From RGIG4576 sp964613095 (lineage in GTDB: Bacteria > Bacteroidota > Bacteroidia > Bacteroidales > Muribaculaceae), in NCBI GenBank assembly GCA_964613095.1, contig CAZTFX010000030.1, forward strand, positions 1-25,436: a stretch of 25,436 nt of DNA. Reading direction: 5' to 3'. The notes under the pieces were generated by a model. The model ran no database searches. It was not told the origin of the DNA and saw nothing but the letters and a program-made list of their open reading frames with translations. Shown here in pieces: positions 15,333 through 23,362 of this stretch; within the stretch, counting starts at the first letter, position 1; each line of letters opens with the position of its first letter. The position numbers were made by a program, and so were the translations under genes.

Positions 15333-15371
15333 TTATCGTAACGACAATTACCGTAACAACAATTACGATAA
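15333..15371 (-). promoter_or_regulatory. Operator-like tandem 15-mers at the ATPase 2 transcription start
   Basis: On the plus strand CGTAACGACAATTAC (15337-15351) is followed directly by CGTAACAACAATTAC (15352-15366). The pair is enclosed by TTATCGTAA and TTACGATAA arms, making the 39-bp block largely palindromic. It starts 2 bp after the -7 box, so it covers the predicted start site and leader and ends 10 bp before the ATG. This suits a repressor site or a leader hairpin. Confidence 0.7.
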
Positions 15372-15373
15372 TG

Positions 15374-15406
15374 CAAAGATACAAATAAATTTATCTTTGT
15401 TACAAA
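15374..15406 (-). promoter_or_regulatory. Promoter of ATPase 2 (TTTG-N21-TATCTTTG)
   Basis: On the minus strand TTTG (15403-15406) precedes TATCTTTG (15374-15381) by 21 nt. The -33 element lies within the T tract that follows the menG terminator hairpin, only 14 bp from the 105-bp repeat, so the promoter starts right at the repeat boundary. Confidence 0.65.
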
Positions 15407-15464
15407 AAAATCTTAATAAAACAACAAAAGCTAACGTATCATGATAGATTGGTTAGCTTTTGTT
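15403..15464 (-). terminator. Terminator of menG
   Basis: A perfect 13-bp stem (AACAAAAGCTAAC at 15423-15435 with GTTAGCTTTTGTT at 15452-15464) and 16-nt loop lie 20 bp after the menG stop. On the minus strand a TTTTATTAAGATTTTTTTG tail follows. It ends the four-gene run that begins at 19419. Confidence 0.85.
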
Positions 15465-15525
15465 AGATTTGAAACGTTATATGTTATTTAGTCTTTTCGC
15501 CTAGATAGATGGTGCAGGTACCGAA
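15421..15525 (-). repeat. Proximal copy of the 105-bp direct repeat (native menG 3' end)
   Basis: This copy is continuous with the full menG coding sequence, so it is the original. It includes 13 menG codons, the stop and the terminator hairpin. Identity with 13855-13959 is complete and breaks at both edges. The two copies start 1566 bp apart. Confidence 0.95.
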
Positions 15526-16227
15526 TGTCATGCGCTTGAAACGACAATTTTTAAATCCTGCCTTACGCATTATTTCAAGCATTTCTTCTCCTTGCGCCAC
15601 AGCCGCAATGCTTTCGGGAAGATAACTATAGGCACGTCGATCCTTTGAAATCATTCTGCCCACCATAGGAACCAATGTTCTTGTATATATGTTGTATAAC
15701 GCACGTATCACAGGATTGGGTGGCACCGACAATTCTATGACACACAATACACCCCCTTTGTCCAGTACTCGATACATTTCAGCATAACCTTGTTGAAGAT
15801 GTTCGAAATTACGCACACCGTAAGCTACTGTAACAGCACTAAACTTATTGTCGGGGAAACGCATATTCAAGCAATCGCCCTGTTCAAGCGTAATTTGGTT
15901 GGTCAAGTCACGTTCGGCAATCTTCTTTCGTCCGATTTCAAGCATTCCTTCCGACAAATCCAATCCTGTAATATGCTGAGGATGCAATGTGTCAAAAAGT
16001 TGTAACGCCAAATCACCTGTACCGGTAGCTACATCAAGCACTGTCATAGGATGATATTTACCCACCATTTTCACAGCACGCTTACGCCACCACCGATCTA
16101 TACCAAACGACATGGCACGATTCATAAAATCGTAGGCAGGTGCGATAGAATCAAACATCTGTCGCACTTGCCCTGTTTTGCTTTCTTCGTCGTTATACGG
16201 ACGTATTTCTTCTGCTTTATAGTTCAC
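15484..16227 (-). CDS. menG: Demethylmenaquinone methyltransferase (UbiE/MenG)
   Basis: The 247-residue SAM-dependent enzyme has the UbiE signature FDSIAPAYDFMNRAMSFGID (25-44), SAM motif I VLDVATGTGDL (63-73), and the later YGVRNFE segment. It methylates demethylmenaquinone to menaquinone, the respiratory quinone of Bacteroidales, at the inner membrane; a ubiquinone role is unlikely in this group. It is the last gene of the run aminotransferase-PhoH-purC-menG and starts 23 bp after the purC stop. The final 13 codons are part of the 105-bp repeat, but this copy is intact and of normal length. Confidence 0.94.
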   Translation of the reverse strand: MNYKAEEIRPYNDEESKTGQVRQMFDSIAPAYDFMNRAMSFGIDRWWRKRAVKMVGKYHPMTVLDVATGTGDLALQLFDTLHPQHITGLDLSEGMLEIGRKKIAERDLTNQITLEQGDCLNMRFPDNKFSAVTVAYGVRNFEHLQQGYAEMYRVLDKGGVLCVIELSVPPNPVIRALYNIYTRTLVPMVGRMISKDRRAYSYLPESIAAVAQGEEMLEIMRKAGFKNCRFKRMTFGTCTIYLGEKTK

Positions 16228-16250
16228 TTATGTCTGTTATGAGTAAGGAG

Positions 16251-17198
16251 TTATAGGCTGTTTAAATAATCTGATACGTTCTTTTCGATACGAGCATGAA
16301 TATCTTCATCTTCGGCTTTATTGAACTTTTCACCCACTATATTTTCGTAAAGTTCGATGTAGCGTTCTGATACCGATTCACAATATTCATCGGTCATTTC
16401 AGGTACCTGTTGACCTTCTTTACCCATAAAGTTATTATCAATCAACCATTGACGCACAAATTCCTTAGAAAGTTGTAATTGAGGCTCTCCCGCTTCAAAA
16501 CGTTTCTGATAATCGGCAGCATAGAAGTATCTTGAAGAATCCGGAGTATGAATTTCATCCATCAAAATAACCTTACCGTCACGCTTTCCAAACTCATACT
16601 TGGTATCTACCAAAATAAGACCTTTTTGAGCTGCAATTTCCGAGCCGCGCGCAAACAAAGCACGTGTATATTTTTCTACAACTTCATAATCTTCGGCAGA
16701 AACAATACCTTGAGCAATGATTTCCTCCTTTGAGATATTTTCATCATGACCTGCATCAGCCTTAGTTGTAGGTGTTATTATCGGTTCCGGGAAACGTTGG
16801 TTTTCCTTCATTCCGTCAGGTAGTTTCACTCCGCATATTTCACGCACTCCTGCCGCATATTCACGCCATGCACTACCGGTCAAATATCCACGAATGATCA
16901 TTTCCACCTTAAAGCCTTCACATTTCAATCCCACAGTTACCATCGGATCGGGAGTTGCAAGTTTCCAGTTAGGAACAATGTCGGCAGTAGCGTCAAGGAA
17001 TGAAGCTGCTATTTGATTCAACACTTGTCCTTTAAATGGAATTCCTTTGGGTAGTATCACGTCAAATGCCGAAATACGATCGGTTGCAACCATCACAAGT
17101 AAATCATCGTTGATGTCATATACATCACGTACTTTGCCATGATACACACTCTTTTGTCCTTTAAAATTGAAATCGGTATTTACCAACGTCTTTGCCAT
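16251..17198 (-). CDS. purC: Phosphoribosylaminoimidazole-succinocarboxamide synthase
   Basis: The 315-residue enzyme catalyses the ATP-dependent joining of aspartate to CAIR in purine synthesis. It opens with YHGKVRDVYDI (19-29) and TDRISAFDVILPKGIPFKG, and later shows the SAICAR synthetase signature LVDTKYEFGKRDGKVIL followed by DEIHTPDSSRYF. The length fits the longer yeast-like class found in Bacteroidota rather than the 237-residue E. coli type. It starts 8 bp after the PhoH gene and is 23 bp from menG. Its TAA stop lies within a TAACTCCTTACTC heptad-like stretch. Confidence 0.96.
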   Translation of the reverse strand: MAKTLVNTDFNFKGQKSVYHGKVRDVYDINDDLLVMVATDRISAFDVILPKGIPFKGQVLNQIAASFLDATADIVPNWKLATPDPMVTVGLKCEGFKVEMIIRGYLTGSAWREYAAGVREICGVKLPDGMKENQRFPEPIITPTTKADAGHDENISKEEIIAQGIVSAEDYEVVEKYTRALFARGSEIAAQKGLILVDTKYEFGKRDGKVILMDEIHTPDSSRYFYAADYQKRFEAGEPQLQLSKEFVRQWLIDNNFMGKEGQQVPEMTDEYCESVSERYIELYENIVGEKFNKAEDEDIHARIEKNVSDYLNSL

Positions 17199-17206
17199 AG
17201 TTGTTT

Positions 17207-18211
17207 TTATATTTTGTCGTTATTATTTTTTTCTTTTAACACAGATTCTTTTTCCGCCTTACGTTCAGCACGCACACGTTCATCATGCTTCTCGTATGCC
17301 TCTACTATGCGTTGAACCAATTGATGACGTACAATATCTTTTTTATCGAATTCCACTTTACCTATACCCTTCACATCTTTCAAAATATGCATAGCTTGTA
17401 CAAGCCCCGATTGAACCGAATGAGGAAGGTCTATTTGCGTCATATCACCGGTTATAATCATCTTTGCACCCATTCCAAGACGTGTCAAGAACATTTTTAT
17501 CTGATGAGTAGTTGTATTCTGAGCTTCGTCAAGCACAATCACAGCTTCGTTGAGAGTGCGACCACGCATGAACGCAAGTGGAGCAATCTGAATCACATTG
17601 GTTTCCATGTACTCCTTCAATTTATTTGCCGGTATCATGTCTTCCAATGCGTCATAGAGAGGCTGAAGATACGGATCTATTTTTTCCTTCATGTCACCCG
17701 GTAAAAAACCAAGTTTTTCACCTGCTTCCACCGCCGGACGAGATAAAATTATTTTCCGAACCTCCTTATTTTTCAATGCACGCACAGCCAATGCAATAGC
17801 CACGTATGTTTTACCTGTTCCGGCAGGACCCAGAGCAAAAGTAAGATCGTTCTTTACAAATGTTTTTACGAGTAACTGTTGATTGGGCGTACGTCCGGAA
17901 ATAGGTTTTCCATTTACCCCGTAGATAATCACATCATCCATTTTCAGTTCCTTAGGCGGAGCTCCTTTGATTGTGTCGATAATCACATCTTCTGGTAACT
18001 GATTGTATTTTGCACAATAATCGGCAAGTTTCTTGACTTTAGCCTCAAACTCCGATGTTTCATTATCATCACCTATCACCTTTATCACGTTTCCGCGTGC
18101 AGCAAGACGCAATTTCGGGAAAAGATTTCTTATCAACTGGATATTACTATTGTTGACCCCATAAAATATTACAGGGTCAACATTATCTACGATTATAATA
18201 CGTTCTATCAT
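17207..18211 (-). CDS. PhoH-family ATPase
   Basis: The 334-residue cytoplasmic NTPase has an N-terminal KH-like nucleic-acid-binding region (about 1-95), Walker A GPAGTGKT at 128-135, Walker B VIVLDEAQN at 224-232, and MIITGDMTQID at 251-261. The tail (about 300-334) is Lys/Glu-rich. The PhoH/YbeZ type is linked to RNA metabolism and ribosome assembly, usually beside ybeY; here the neighbours are instead an aminotransferase (15 bp upstream) and purC (8 bp downstream). The family assignment is firm and the RNA role is from family knowledge. Confidence 0.93.
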   Translation of the reverse strand: MIERIIIVDNVDPVIFYGVNNSNIQLIRNLFPKLRLAARGNVIKVIGDDNETSEFEAKVKKLADYCAKYNQLPEDVIIDTIKGAPPKELKMDDVIIYGVNGKPISGRTPNQQLLVKTFVKNDLTFALGPAGTGKTYVAIALAVRALKNKEVRKIILSRPAVEAGEKLGFLPGDMKEKIDPYLQPLYDALEDMIPANKLKEYMETNVIQIAPLAFMRGRTLNEAVIVLDEAQNTTTHQIKMFLTRLGMGAKMIITGDMTQIDLPHSVQSGLVQAMHILKDVKGIGKVEFDKKDIVRHQLVQRIVEAYEKHDERVRAERKAEKESVLKEKNNNDKI

Positions 18212-18225
18212 CGACAGCTATCTGT

Positions 18226-19419
18226 TTAGCTTAATTTTGCAAGTGCTGTTTTAATACGTGCCACAGCTTCTTTGATATTCTCATCGCTTGTAGCATAACT
18301 CAAACGGATGTAATCGGGCGCACAGAATGCAGCTCCTTCCACCGTTGCCACATGAGCTTCTTCCAGCAAACACATTGCCAAATCATGAGAATCCTTTATT
18401 ACCTCTTCACCGTTTTTCTTACCGAAATAAGCCGAGACTTCAGGGAAAATATAGAATGCTCCTTGTGGTTTATTTATACGTAATCCGGGTATTTCTTCCA
18501 ATAATTCAACAATAAGATTACGACGACGTTCAAAAGCCTTTCTCATTTCTTCCACACACGATTGGTCTCCCAAATAAGCAGCTTCAGCAGCCTTTTGTGC
18601 AATAGAAGAAGGATTGGACGAATATTGACCTTGCAACTTCTGTGTAGCTTTAGCTATCCACAACGGAGCAGCCAGGTATCCTATACGCCAACCTGTCATA
18701 GCATAAGCCTTTGACACACCATTTATAGTAACCACACGGTCTGCTACTTCAGGGAACTCCGCTATTGAACAGAATTCACCTGTATAGTTGATATGTTCAT
18801 ATATTTCATCCGAAAGAATAATAATATCGGGATACTTTGCAAGCACATCGGCAAGAGCTTTTAACTCTGCACGAGTGTAAACACTTCCGGTAGGATTAGA
18901 AGGAGAACAAAGCAATACCATTTTTGTTTTAGGAGTAATTGCTGCTTCAAGTTGCTCAGGAGTAATCTTGAAATCTTGTTCCACACTTGCCGGGATAAGC
19001 ACATTCACACCTTCGGCAAGTTTCACCATTTCTACATAGCTCACCCATGCCGGGGTAGGAATAATCACTTCATCACCCGGATTAATAACGGCAAGAATAC
19101 AGTTGCAAAGCGATTGTTTTGCACCATTTGATACGACTATCTGATCGGGAGTAAACTCACGTCCGTTTTCATTCTTCATCTTGTCGCAAATAGCCTTGCG
19201 AAGCGATAGATAACCACCCACAGGAGTATAAAACGTAAAATTTTCGTCTATCGCCTTTTTACCGGCTTCTTTTATATGTTCAGGAGTATTGAAATCGGGT
19301 TCACCCACCGACATATTGATTACGTCCACACCTTGGCTACGCAATTCTGCACTTTTTTGCGACATTGCCAATGTTTGCGATGGCGACAACGCCTGAATTC
19401 TCAAAGAAACACTATTCAT
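18226..19419 (-). CDS. Class I PLP-dependent aminotransferase, aspartate aminotransferase-like
   Basis: The 397-residue fold-type I enzyme has SVGEPDFNTP (37-46), the PLP-contacting N174 in SPSNPTG, D204 and Y207 in SDEIYEH, and the Schiff-base lysine K237 in SKAYAMTGWR. The C-terminus carries the substrate-carboxylate arginine in APDYIRLSYA. It resembles the type Ib aspartate aminotransferases of Bacillus and Thermus; aspartate is the likely amino donor, but aromatic or prephenate activity is possible. It is first in a four-gene run and has a TATCTTTG box 34 bp upstream. Aspartate is also a purC substrate, a plausible but unproven link. Confidence 0.92.
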   Translation of the reverse strand: MNSVSLRIQALSPSQTLAMSQKSAELRSQGVDVINMSVGEPDFNTPEHIKEAGKKAIDENFTFYTPVGGYLSLRKAICDKMKNENGREFTPDQIVVSNGAKQSLCNCILAVINPGDEVIIPTPAWVSYVEMVKLAEGVNVLIPASVEQDFKITPEQLEAAITPKTKMVLLCSPSNPTGSVYTRAELKALADVLAKYPDIIILSDEIYEHINYTGEFCSIAEFPEVADRVVTINGVSKAYAMTGWRIGYLAAPLWIAKATQKLQGQYSSNPSSIAQKAAEAAYLGDQSCVEEMRKAFERRRNLIVELLEEIPGLRINKPQGAFYIFPEVSAYFGKKNGEEVIKDSHDLAMCLLEEAHVATVEGAAFCAPDYIRLSYATSDENIKEAVARIKTALAKLS

Positions 19420-19452
19420 AATCTTATTTTACCCATTAATGTTAATACCACA

Positions 19453-19486
19453 CAAAGATAACGTAAAATAACGATTATACTACAAA
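19453..19486 (-). promoter_or_regulatory. Promoter of the aminotransferase-PhoH-purC-menG run
   Basis: On the minus strand TTTG (19483-19486) precedes TATCTTTG (19453-19460) by 22 nt. The -7 box ends 33 nt before the ATG at 19419. Confidence 0.6.
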
Positions 19487-19509
19487 AAAATAAGAAATTA
19501 TTACTTCAC

Positions 19510-19557
19510 AAATGCGTACTATTCACAATCCTTCCGGCATGCGAATAGTACGCATTT
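19510..19557. terminator. Terminator hairpin of the TonB receptor operon
   Basis: A perfect 15-bp stem (AAATGCGTACTATTC at 19510-19524 with GAATAGTACGCATTT at 19543-19557) encloses an 18-nt loop. It lies between the end of the uptake operon and the aminotransferase promoter. The A/T base of the stem suits a terminator, though the downstream minus-strand T tract is interrupted. Confidence 0.7.
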
Positions 19558-19606
19558 ATTTTGCATAACTATATTTGTTAAAATTCAGGCTCATCACAAT
19601 TACATT

Positions 19607-19720
19607 CTAATTAGGATAAGCCACATTTTTACACGTCATAATAGGATTCCATTCACCACAATGATGGCAAATATTATCAATTATACACAAATAATGATTT
19701 CCACAATTAGGGCAATCCAA
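19607..19720 (-). CDS. Possible 37-residue zinc-ribbon ORF
   Basis: Starting at a TTG (19720) the frame reads MDCPNCGNHY, then LCIIDNICHHCGEW, then NPIMTCKNVAYPN and a TAG. Two CxxC pairs (C3/C6 and C18/C21) are spaced as in a small zinc ribbon, with extra cysteines at 12 and 30. It is in the same frame as the preceding DUF4249 gene, just beyond its tandem TAA TAA TGA stops, and ends 50 bp before the operon hairpin. No ATG or Shine-Dalgarno precedes it. It may be a real mini-protein, the surviving 3' end of a lost gene, or chance. The cysteine pattern argues against chance. Confidence 0.4.
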   Translation of the reverse strand: MDCPNCGNHYLCIIDNICHHCGEWNPIMTCKNVAYPN

Positions 19721-19735
19721 TAACCAATCTCATTA

Positions 19736-20839
19736 TTATTCATACAGTTTGTTTTCGAAAGGAATGATATGAGTGTCGTATGTCATTGCGCCAAACACAC
19801 CCCATCCTCCACTCACATTACTCCATATTTGGATAGGATTATCATATAAGTCAAAGTCGCTTATGCGAAACACCTCTATATCTTTTAAATAATAATACAA
19901 GTCGGGCGACAAATGTTGCAATTCCACTATTACGTATGGAGGAATTTCACTTTTACTTCTCATTCGCGTTTCCACAGTGATTTCATATTCTTGTCCGTTT
20001 ATCAATTCATCATCAAAGACATTGGAAAAATAAGCAGGAATAAGTCCATAAGGCTCTTCCAAATCGGAATCGTAAAATAAAACATTGCTACATTTGAAAT
20101 TATCGGCACAAAAGTATGTAGAATTTGCAGCCTGAGGCGCAATTTGCTTTTTCCCCATACTTCTTACAAGTAATCGATAATAATTCTTTTCATTTCCGGG
20201 ATCAACTATTCTCATTTTTATATTCATCACCGTATCAGCCCCATGCAAATCAGTTATAAGAACACTGTCAGCCTTAAGCGAATCTTCAACTTTAATATAA
20301 TCACGTTCCTTATATTCCACTTCTGTGCTTATCACTTCAATGCGAGGTGTTGTACTTGGCAATTTTGTTACAGCCTCAACATCATCCAATTTTATCACCT
20401 TGCCGTCCGATAGTGGCAGTGATTGCGATTTAACACATATCTTGATTTCATCACCTTGCTTGGGTACATACTCGCTACGGTAAGACAAATGGTCTGCATC
20501 AAATTCCATTACATACAAATCCTTTTCATTTACTATCAATTCTGCTTTAGCTTCTTTTAATACAGTCTCTTTTAGTTCACTATTGCTTTGTATATAGTCT
20601 CTAAAGAATCCTATTCTACCGGCATAATCATAATAGTCGGAACGTAACTCTATTATTGAAAAAAAATCTACGTCTTTTGATTCTGTAATATATGCATATA
20701 CCACAGTGTCCGTATTAACAACAGCATTTACTGTGATGAGATCCTCTCGTTGTTCTACGGTAATAGGTACCTCTTTTTCACACGCCGACAATGATAATAT
20801 CATCACCAAGCCTATTAATATATCTCGTAAGTTCACCAT
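19736..20839 (-). CDS. DUF4249 family outer-membrane lipoprotein
   Basis: The 367-residue protein has a lipoprotein signal with lipobox LSAC (C20) and an acidic following stretch. A beta-rich body then carries DUF4249 features: an early VNAVVNTDTVVYAYITESKDV segment, a central conserved Cys pair in YFCADNFKCSN (about 240-250), and a C-terminal ending naming the display YNPIQIWSNVSGGWGVFGA-like stretch. By family association DUF4249 proteins are encoded beside TonB receptors and are presumed surface partners in uptake, though the ligand is unknown. It lies 33 bp after the receptor gene. Three consecutive stop codons (TAA TAA TGA) end it. Confidence 0.9.
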   Translation of the reverse strand: MVNLRDILIGLVMILSLSACEKEVPITVEQREDLITVNAVVNTDTVVYAYITESKDVDFFSIIELRSDYYDYAGRIGFFRDYIQSNSELKETVLKEAKAELIVNEKDLYVMEFDADHLSYRSEYVPKQGDEIKICVKSQSLPLSDGKVIKLDDVEAVTKLPSTTPRIEVISTEVEYKERDYIKVEDSLKADSVLITDLHGADTVMNIKMRIVDPGNEKNYYRLLVRSMGKKQIAPQAANSTYFCADNFKCSNVLFYDSDLEEPYGLIPAYFSNVFDDELINGQEYEITVETRMRSKSEIPPYVIVELQHLSPDLYYYLKDIEVFRISDFDLYDNPIQIWSNVSGGWGVFGAMTYDTHIIPFENKLYE

Positions 20840-20872
20840 TTAATCTTTTTTAATTTAAAACTCCTAACTGTA

Positions 20873-23332
20873 TTAAAATTTATGAGTATAACTTAACGAC
20901 GGCATTATAGGGAACGGACATTGCAGCTTCAATACCATTCTTTTATTGTCATCATACCCAACATACGCAGTATTAGCATTTTTACGATTATATACATTGT
21001 AAACACTTAATCCTATCACACTTTCACCCAATTTATGGTTAATTGCAAAATTCACCCCTAAATCCAAGTGATGAATAGCCGGCAGAACAGAATCATTTAT
21101 GCGCTTGAAACTGATTGCCGATCTTAAAGCGTCTATCAAATGTGAATTTATATCACTTCCGCTAGTTAGCCATCCATAGAAAGTATAATAAGAAATAGCT
21201 GACGAAAAGAGTTCTCCTGTAGCATATCCTTCAATATAGGTAAAGCGTGGTCCGAGAGCTTGTCCTATTGGAATAGTACCTCGACGACCGGTTTGATAGC
21301 TCCACGATGCATTAAATTCCCAATATGATTTTTTACTCATAGGTATTTTATGGGTAACCATTACATTCAGGTTATTTCGGCGGTCATTATTGGCATAAAA
21401 TTCCCTGCCACCATTCAACTGATTACCCGCTTCATCAAATTTACGTAATGATTTCGACCACGTATAACTTAGCCAACCTGTTGTATTTCCTGTATTTTTT
21501 TCAAGCATTAGTTCCACCCCGTAGGAACGTCCGGTTCCCACTGCCACCATTTGGCTCCAATCGCGCTTTGCTTTGGCGTAATTCGCATTCTGCTTATATT
21601 CGATTATGTCATCCATAGTCTTGTAATACCCTTCAACCGATGCACTTATGCCAGGAAATGGTTCGTATGTGTATCCCAGTGCTAAAAGGTCACTTTTCAT
21701 CAGCGGAATATCTTTTGTTATTGGCACCCATAATTCCGATGTCGATATAAGATTATTGGTTGCCAGCCGATGTACAGATTGTGCCATGCGTGAATATGAC
21801 AGTTTGATGGCATGATCATTAAAAAAGAGCCATCTCATCGACATGCGAGGTTCCAGTGAAGTATATGTTTTCCCTGTAACAGAATGTAATGCCATGCGTA
21901 AACCAATATTGAATTTAACATTCTTATTCAACTCATAGTCATCTTCTAAATACATATTGTATTGTTGCAACTTGCGACTATCACCCATTATAGTATCTAC
22001 ATCTTCATATTTTTCATAAACATAGTAGCGACCCGCACTTACTCTTAAATCCTTATAGTAATAATTATTCTTGACTCTCACTTTAGGTGTCAATTCATAG
22101 GAGCTATAAGCCACACCCACCTTTATATCGTGTTTGCCATTAGGTTTCCAACCGAATTTCATACCTCCTGAAATTTCCTCAACAGTTGAGAAATAATCTT
22201 GATTGGTTTCTTCTATCTGCAAAAATTCATCACTGTTTATCGGATCTCGTTCTTCTATTGGTATTGTGTATTGGTTGTCTTTATTATAGGCTTTGGAGTA
22301 ACTATACTGAATAATATTATAATCATATTTGCTGTATGCTACATTTGCACCTACGGAAAAACGATTGTTAATATTCCAATTCCAATTCAATGCTCCACAC
22401 AGATTACTCCACTCGGAAGTCGTGCTGTCTATACTATTATAGAATTCTGTACTTGTTTGATCAAACTCTCCCGGATTTGTAGCCTTTCTATCAACTATTA
22501 CATTCACTGATTTTGTTTCCGACGGAGCTGTATTATCGCGATCTTTTCCGTAATAAAACGTTGCCGACAACTTGTTCCTTTCACTGAATTTGTGTGTAAT
22601 TTTTGCATTTATATCAAAATATTTCATGTCGGAATATGGACGTAGTTTGTCCGGATTATCATATACCTCTTTCAATACAGAATAGGCAAATAAATCAAAA
22701 TAAGACATACGACCTCCCACTATAAATGAAGTATGATCTTTCCATATTGGTCCTTCCACCGACAAACTGCTCGACAACATTCCCAAAAACAAACTGCCGT
22801 GATATTTCTTAAAATCCCCCTCTTTCATGCTCACATCGATGATACTCGACAATCGTGAACCATATCGTGCCGGGAAAGCTCCGCGATAAAAGTCTATTCC
22901 ACCCACCATGTCGGGATTGATTGCCGACGCATAGCCTTTCAAGTGTTCAGGATTATACAACGTAGCGCCATCCAGAGTAATTAAGTTTTGGTCGACATTT
23001 CCTCCTCTCACCGAGATTCCCACTGTTCCTTCACCTTCACTGTTCACTCCCGGCAGTTTCTGCAATGCTTTCAACACATCGGGAGTTCCCATAAACATTG
23101 GTACTCGTTTTATTTGCAACGGCGTCACTTGGATAGCACTCATTTGAGAGCTCTCGATTCCGAACTTGAGATTACCGACCACCTCTACATTACCGAGTTT
23201 CACACCTTCCTCAAGACGTGACTTGGTAGAAACAGTATCCGACTTAGGGCTAACTATAGTATGTGCATAACTTGACATCATGCACATACACACAGCAGTT
23301 AAGATAAATATTTTTATAAAATTTATAGTCAT
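20873..23332 (-). CDS. TonB-dependent outer-membrane receptor
   Basis: From the ATG at 23332 there are 819 residues: a signal peptide (about 1-22, ending SSYAHT), a short linker with little room for a TonB box, a plug domain (about 40-160) with GVNSEGEGTVGISVRGGNVDQ and DGATLYNPEHL, then a 22-strand-type barrel ending in the terminal phenylalanine SYTHKF. The frame opens 8 codons earlier at a TTG, rejected because the ATG leads straight into a signal peptide. DUF4249-linked receptors usually carry an N-terminal carboxypeptidase-regulatory-like domain of about 80-90 residues; none is present. It imports an unknown ligand with the lipoprotein genes on each side, 30 bp and 33 bp away. Confidence 0.93.
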   Translation of the reverse strand: MTINFIKIFILTAVCMCMMSSYAHTIVSPKSDTVSTKSRLEEGVKLGNVEVVGNLKFGIESSQMSAIQVTPLQIKRVPMFMGTPDVLKALQKLPGVNSEGEGTVGISVRGGNVDQNLITLDGATLYNPEHLKGYASAINPDMVGGIDFYRGAFPARYGSRLSSIIDVSMKEGDFKKYHGSLFLGMLSSSLSVEGPIWKDHTSFIVGGRMSYFDLFAYSVLKEVYDNPDKLRPYSDMKYFDINAKITHKFSERNKLSATFYYGKDRDNTAPSETKSVNVIVDRKATNPGEFDQTSTEFYNSIDSTTSEWSNLCGALNWNWNINNRFSVGANVAYSKYDYNIIQYSYSKAYNKDNQYTIPIEERDPINSDEFLQIEETNQDYFSTVEEISGGMKFGWKPNGKHDIKVGVAYSSYELTPKVRVKNNYYYKDLRVSAGRYYVYEKYEDVDTIMGDSRKLQQYNMYLEDDYELNKNVKFNIGLRMALHSVTGKTYTSLEPRMSMRWLFFNDHAIKLSYSRMAQSVHRLATNNLISTSELWVPITKDIPLMKSDLLALGYTYEPFPGISASVEGYYKTMDDIIEYKQNANYAKAKRDWSQMVAVGTGRSYGVELMLEKNTGNTTGWLSYTWSKSLRKFDEAGNQLNGGREFYANNDRRNNLNVMVTHKIPMSKKSYWEFNASWSYQTGRRGTIPIGQALGPRFTYIEGYATGELFSSAISYYTFYGWLTSGSDINSHLIDALRSAISFKRINDSVLPAIHHLDLGVNFAINHKLGESVIGLSVYNVYNRKNANTAYVGYDDNKRMVLKLQCPFPIMPSLSYTHKF

Positions 23333-23362
23333 AAATTCGAGTTTAGTTTCACCCAAAATATC

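Noticed and set aside
15323..15376. 18-codon N-terminal extension of ATPase 2
   Set aside because: It starts at a TTG inside the promoter and translates the palindromic 15-mers. The ATG at 15322 aligns Walker A with ATPase 1.
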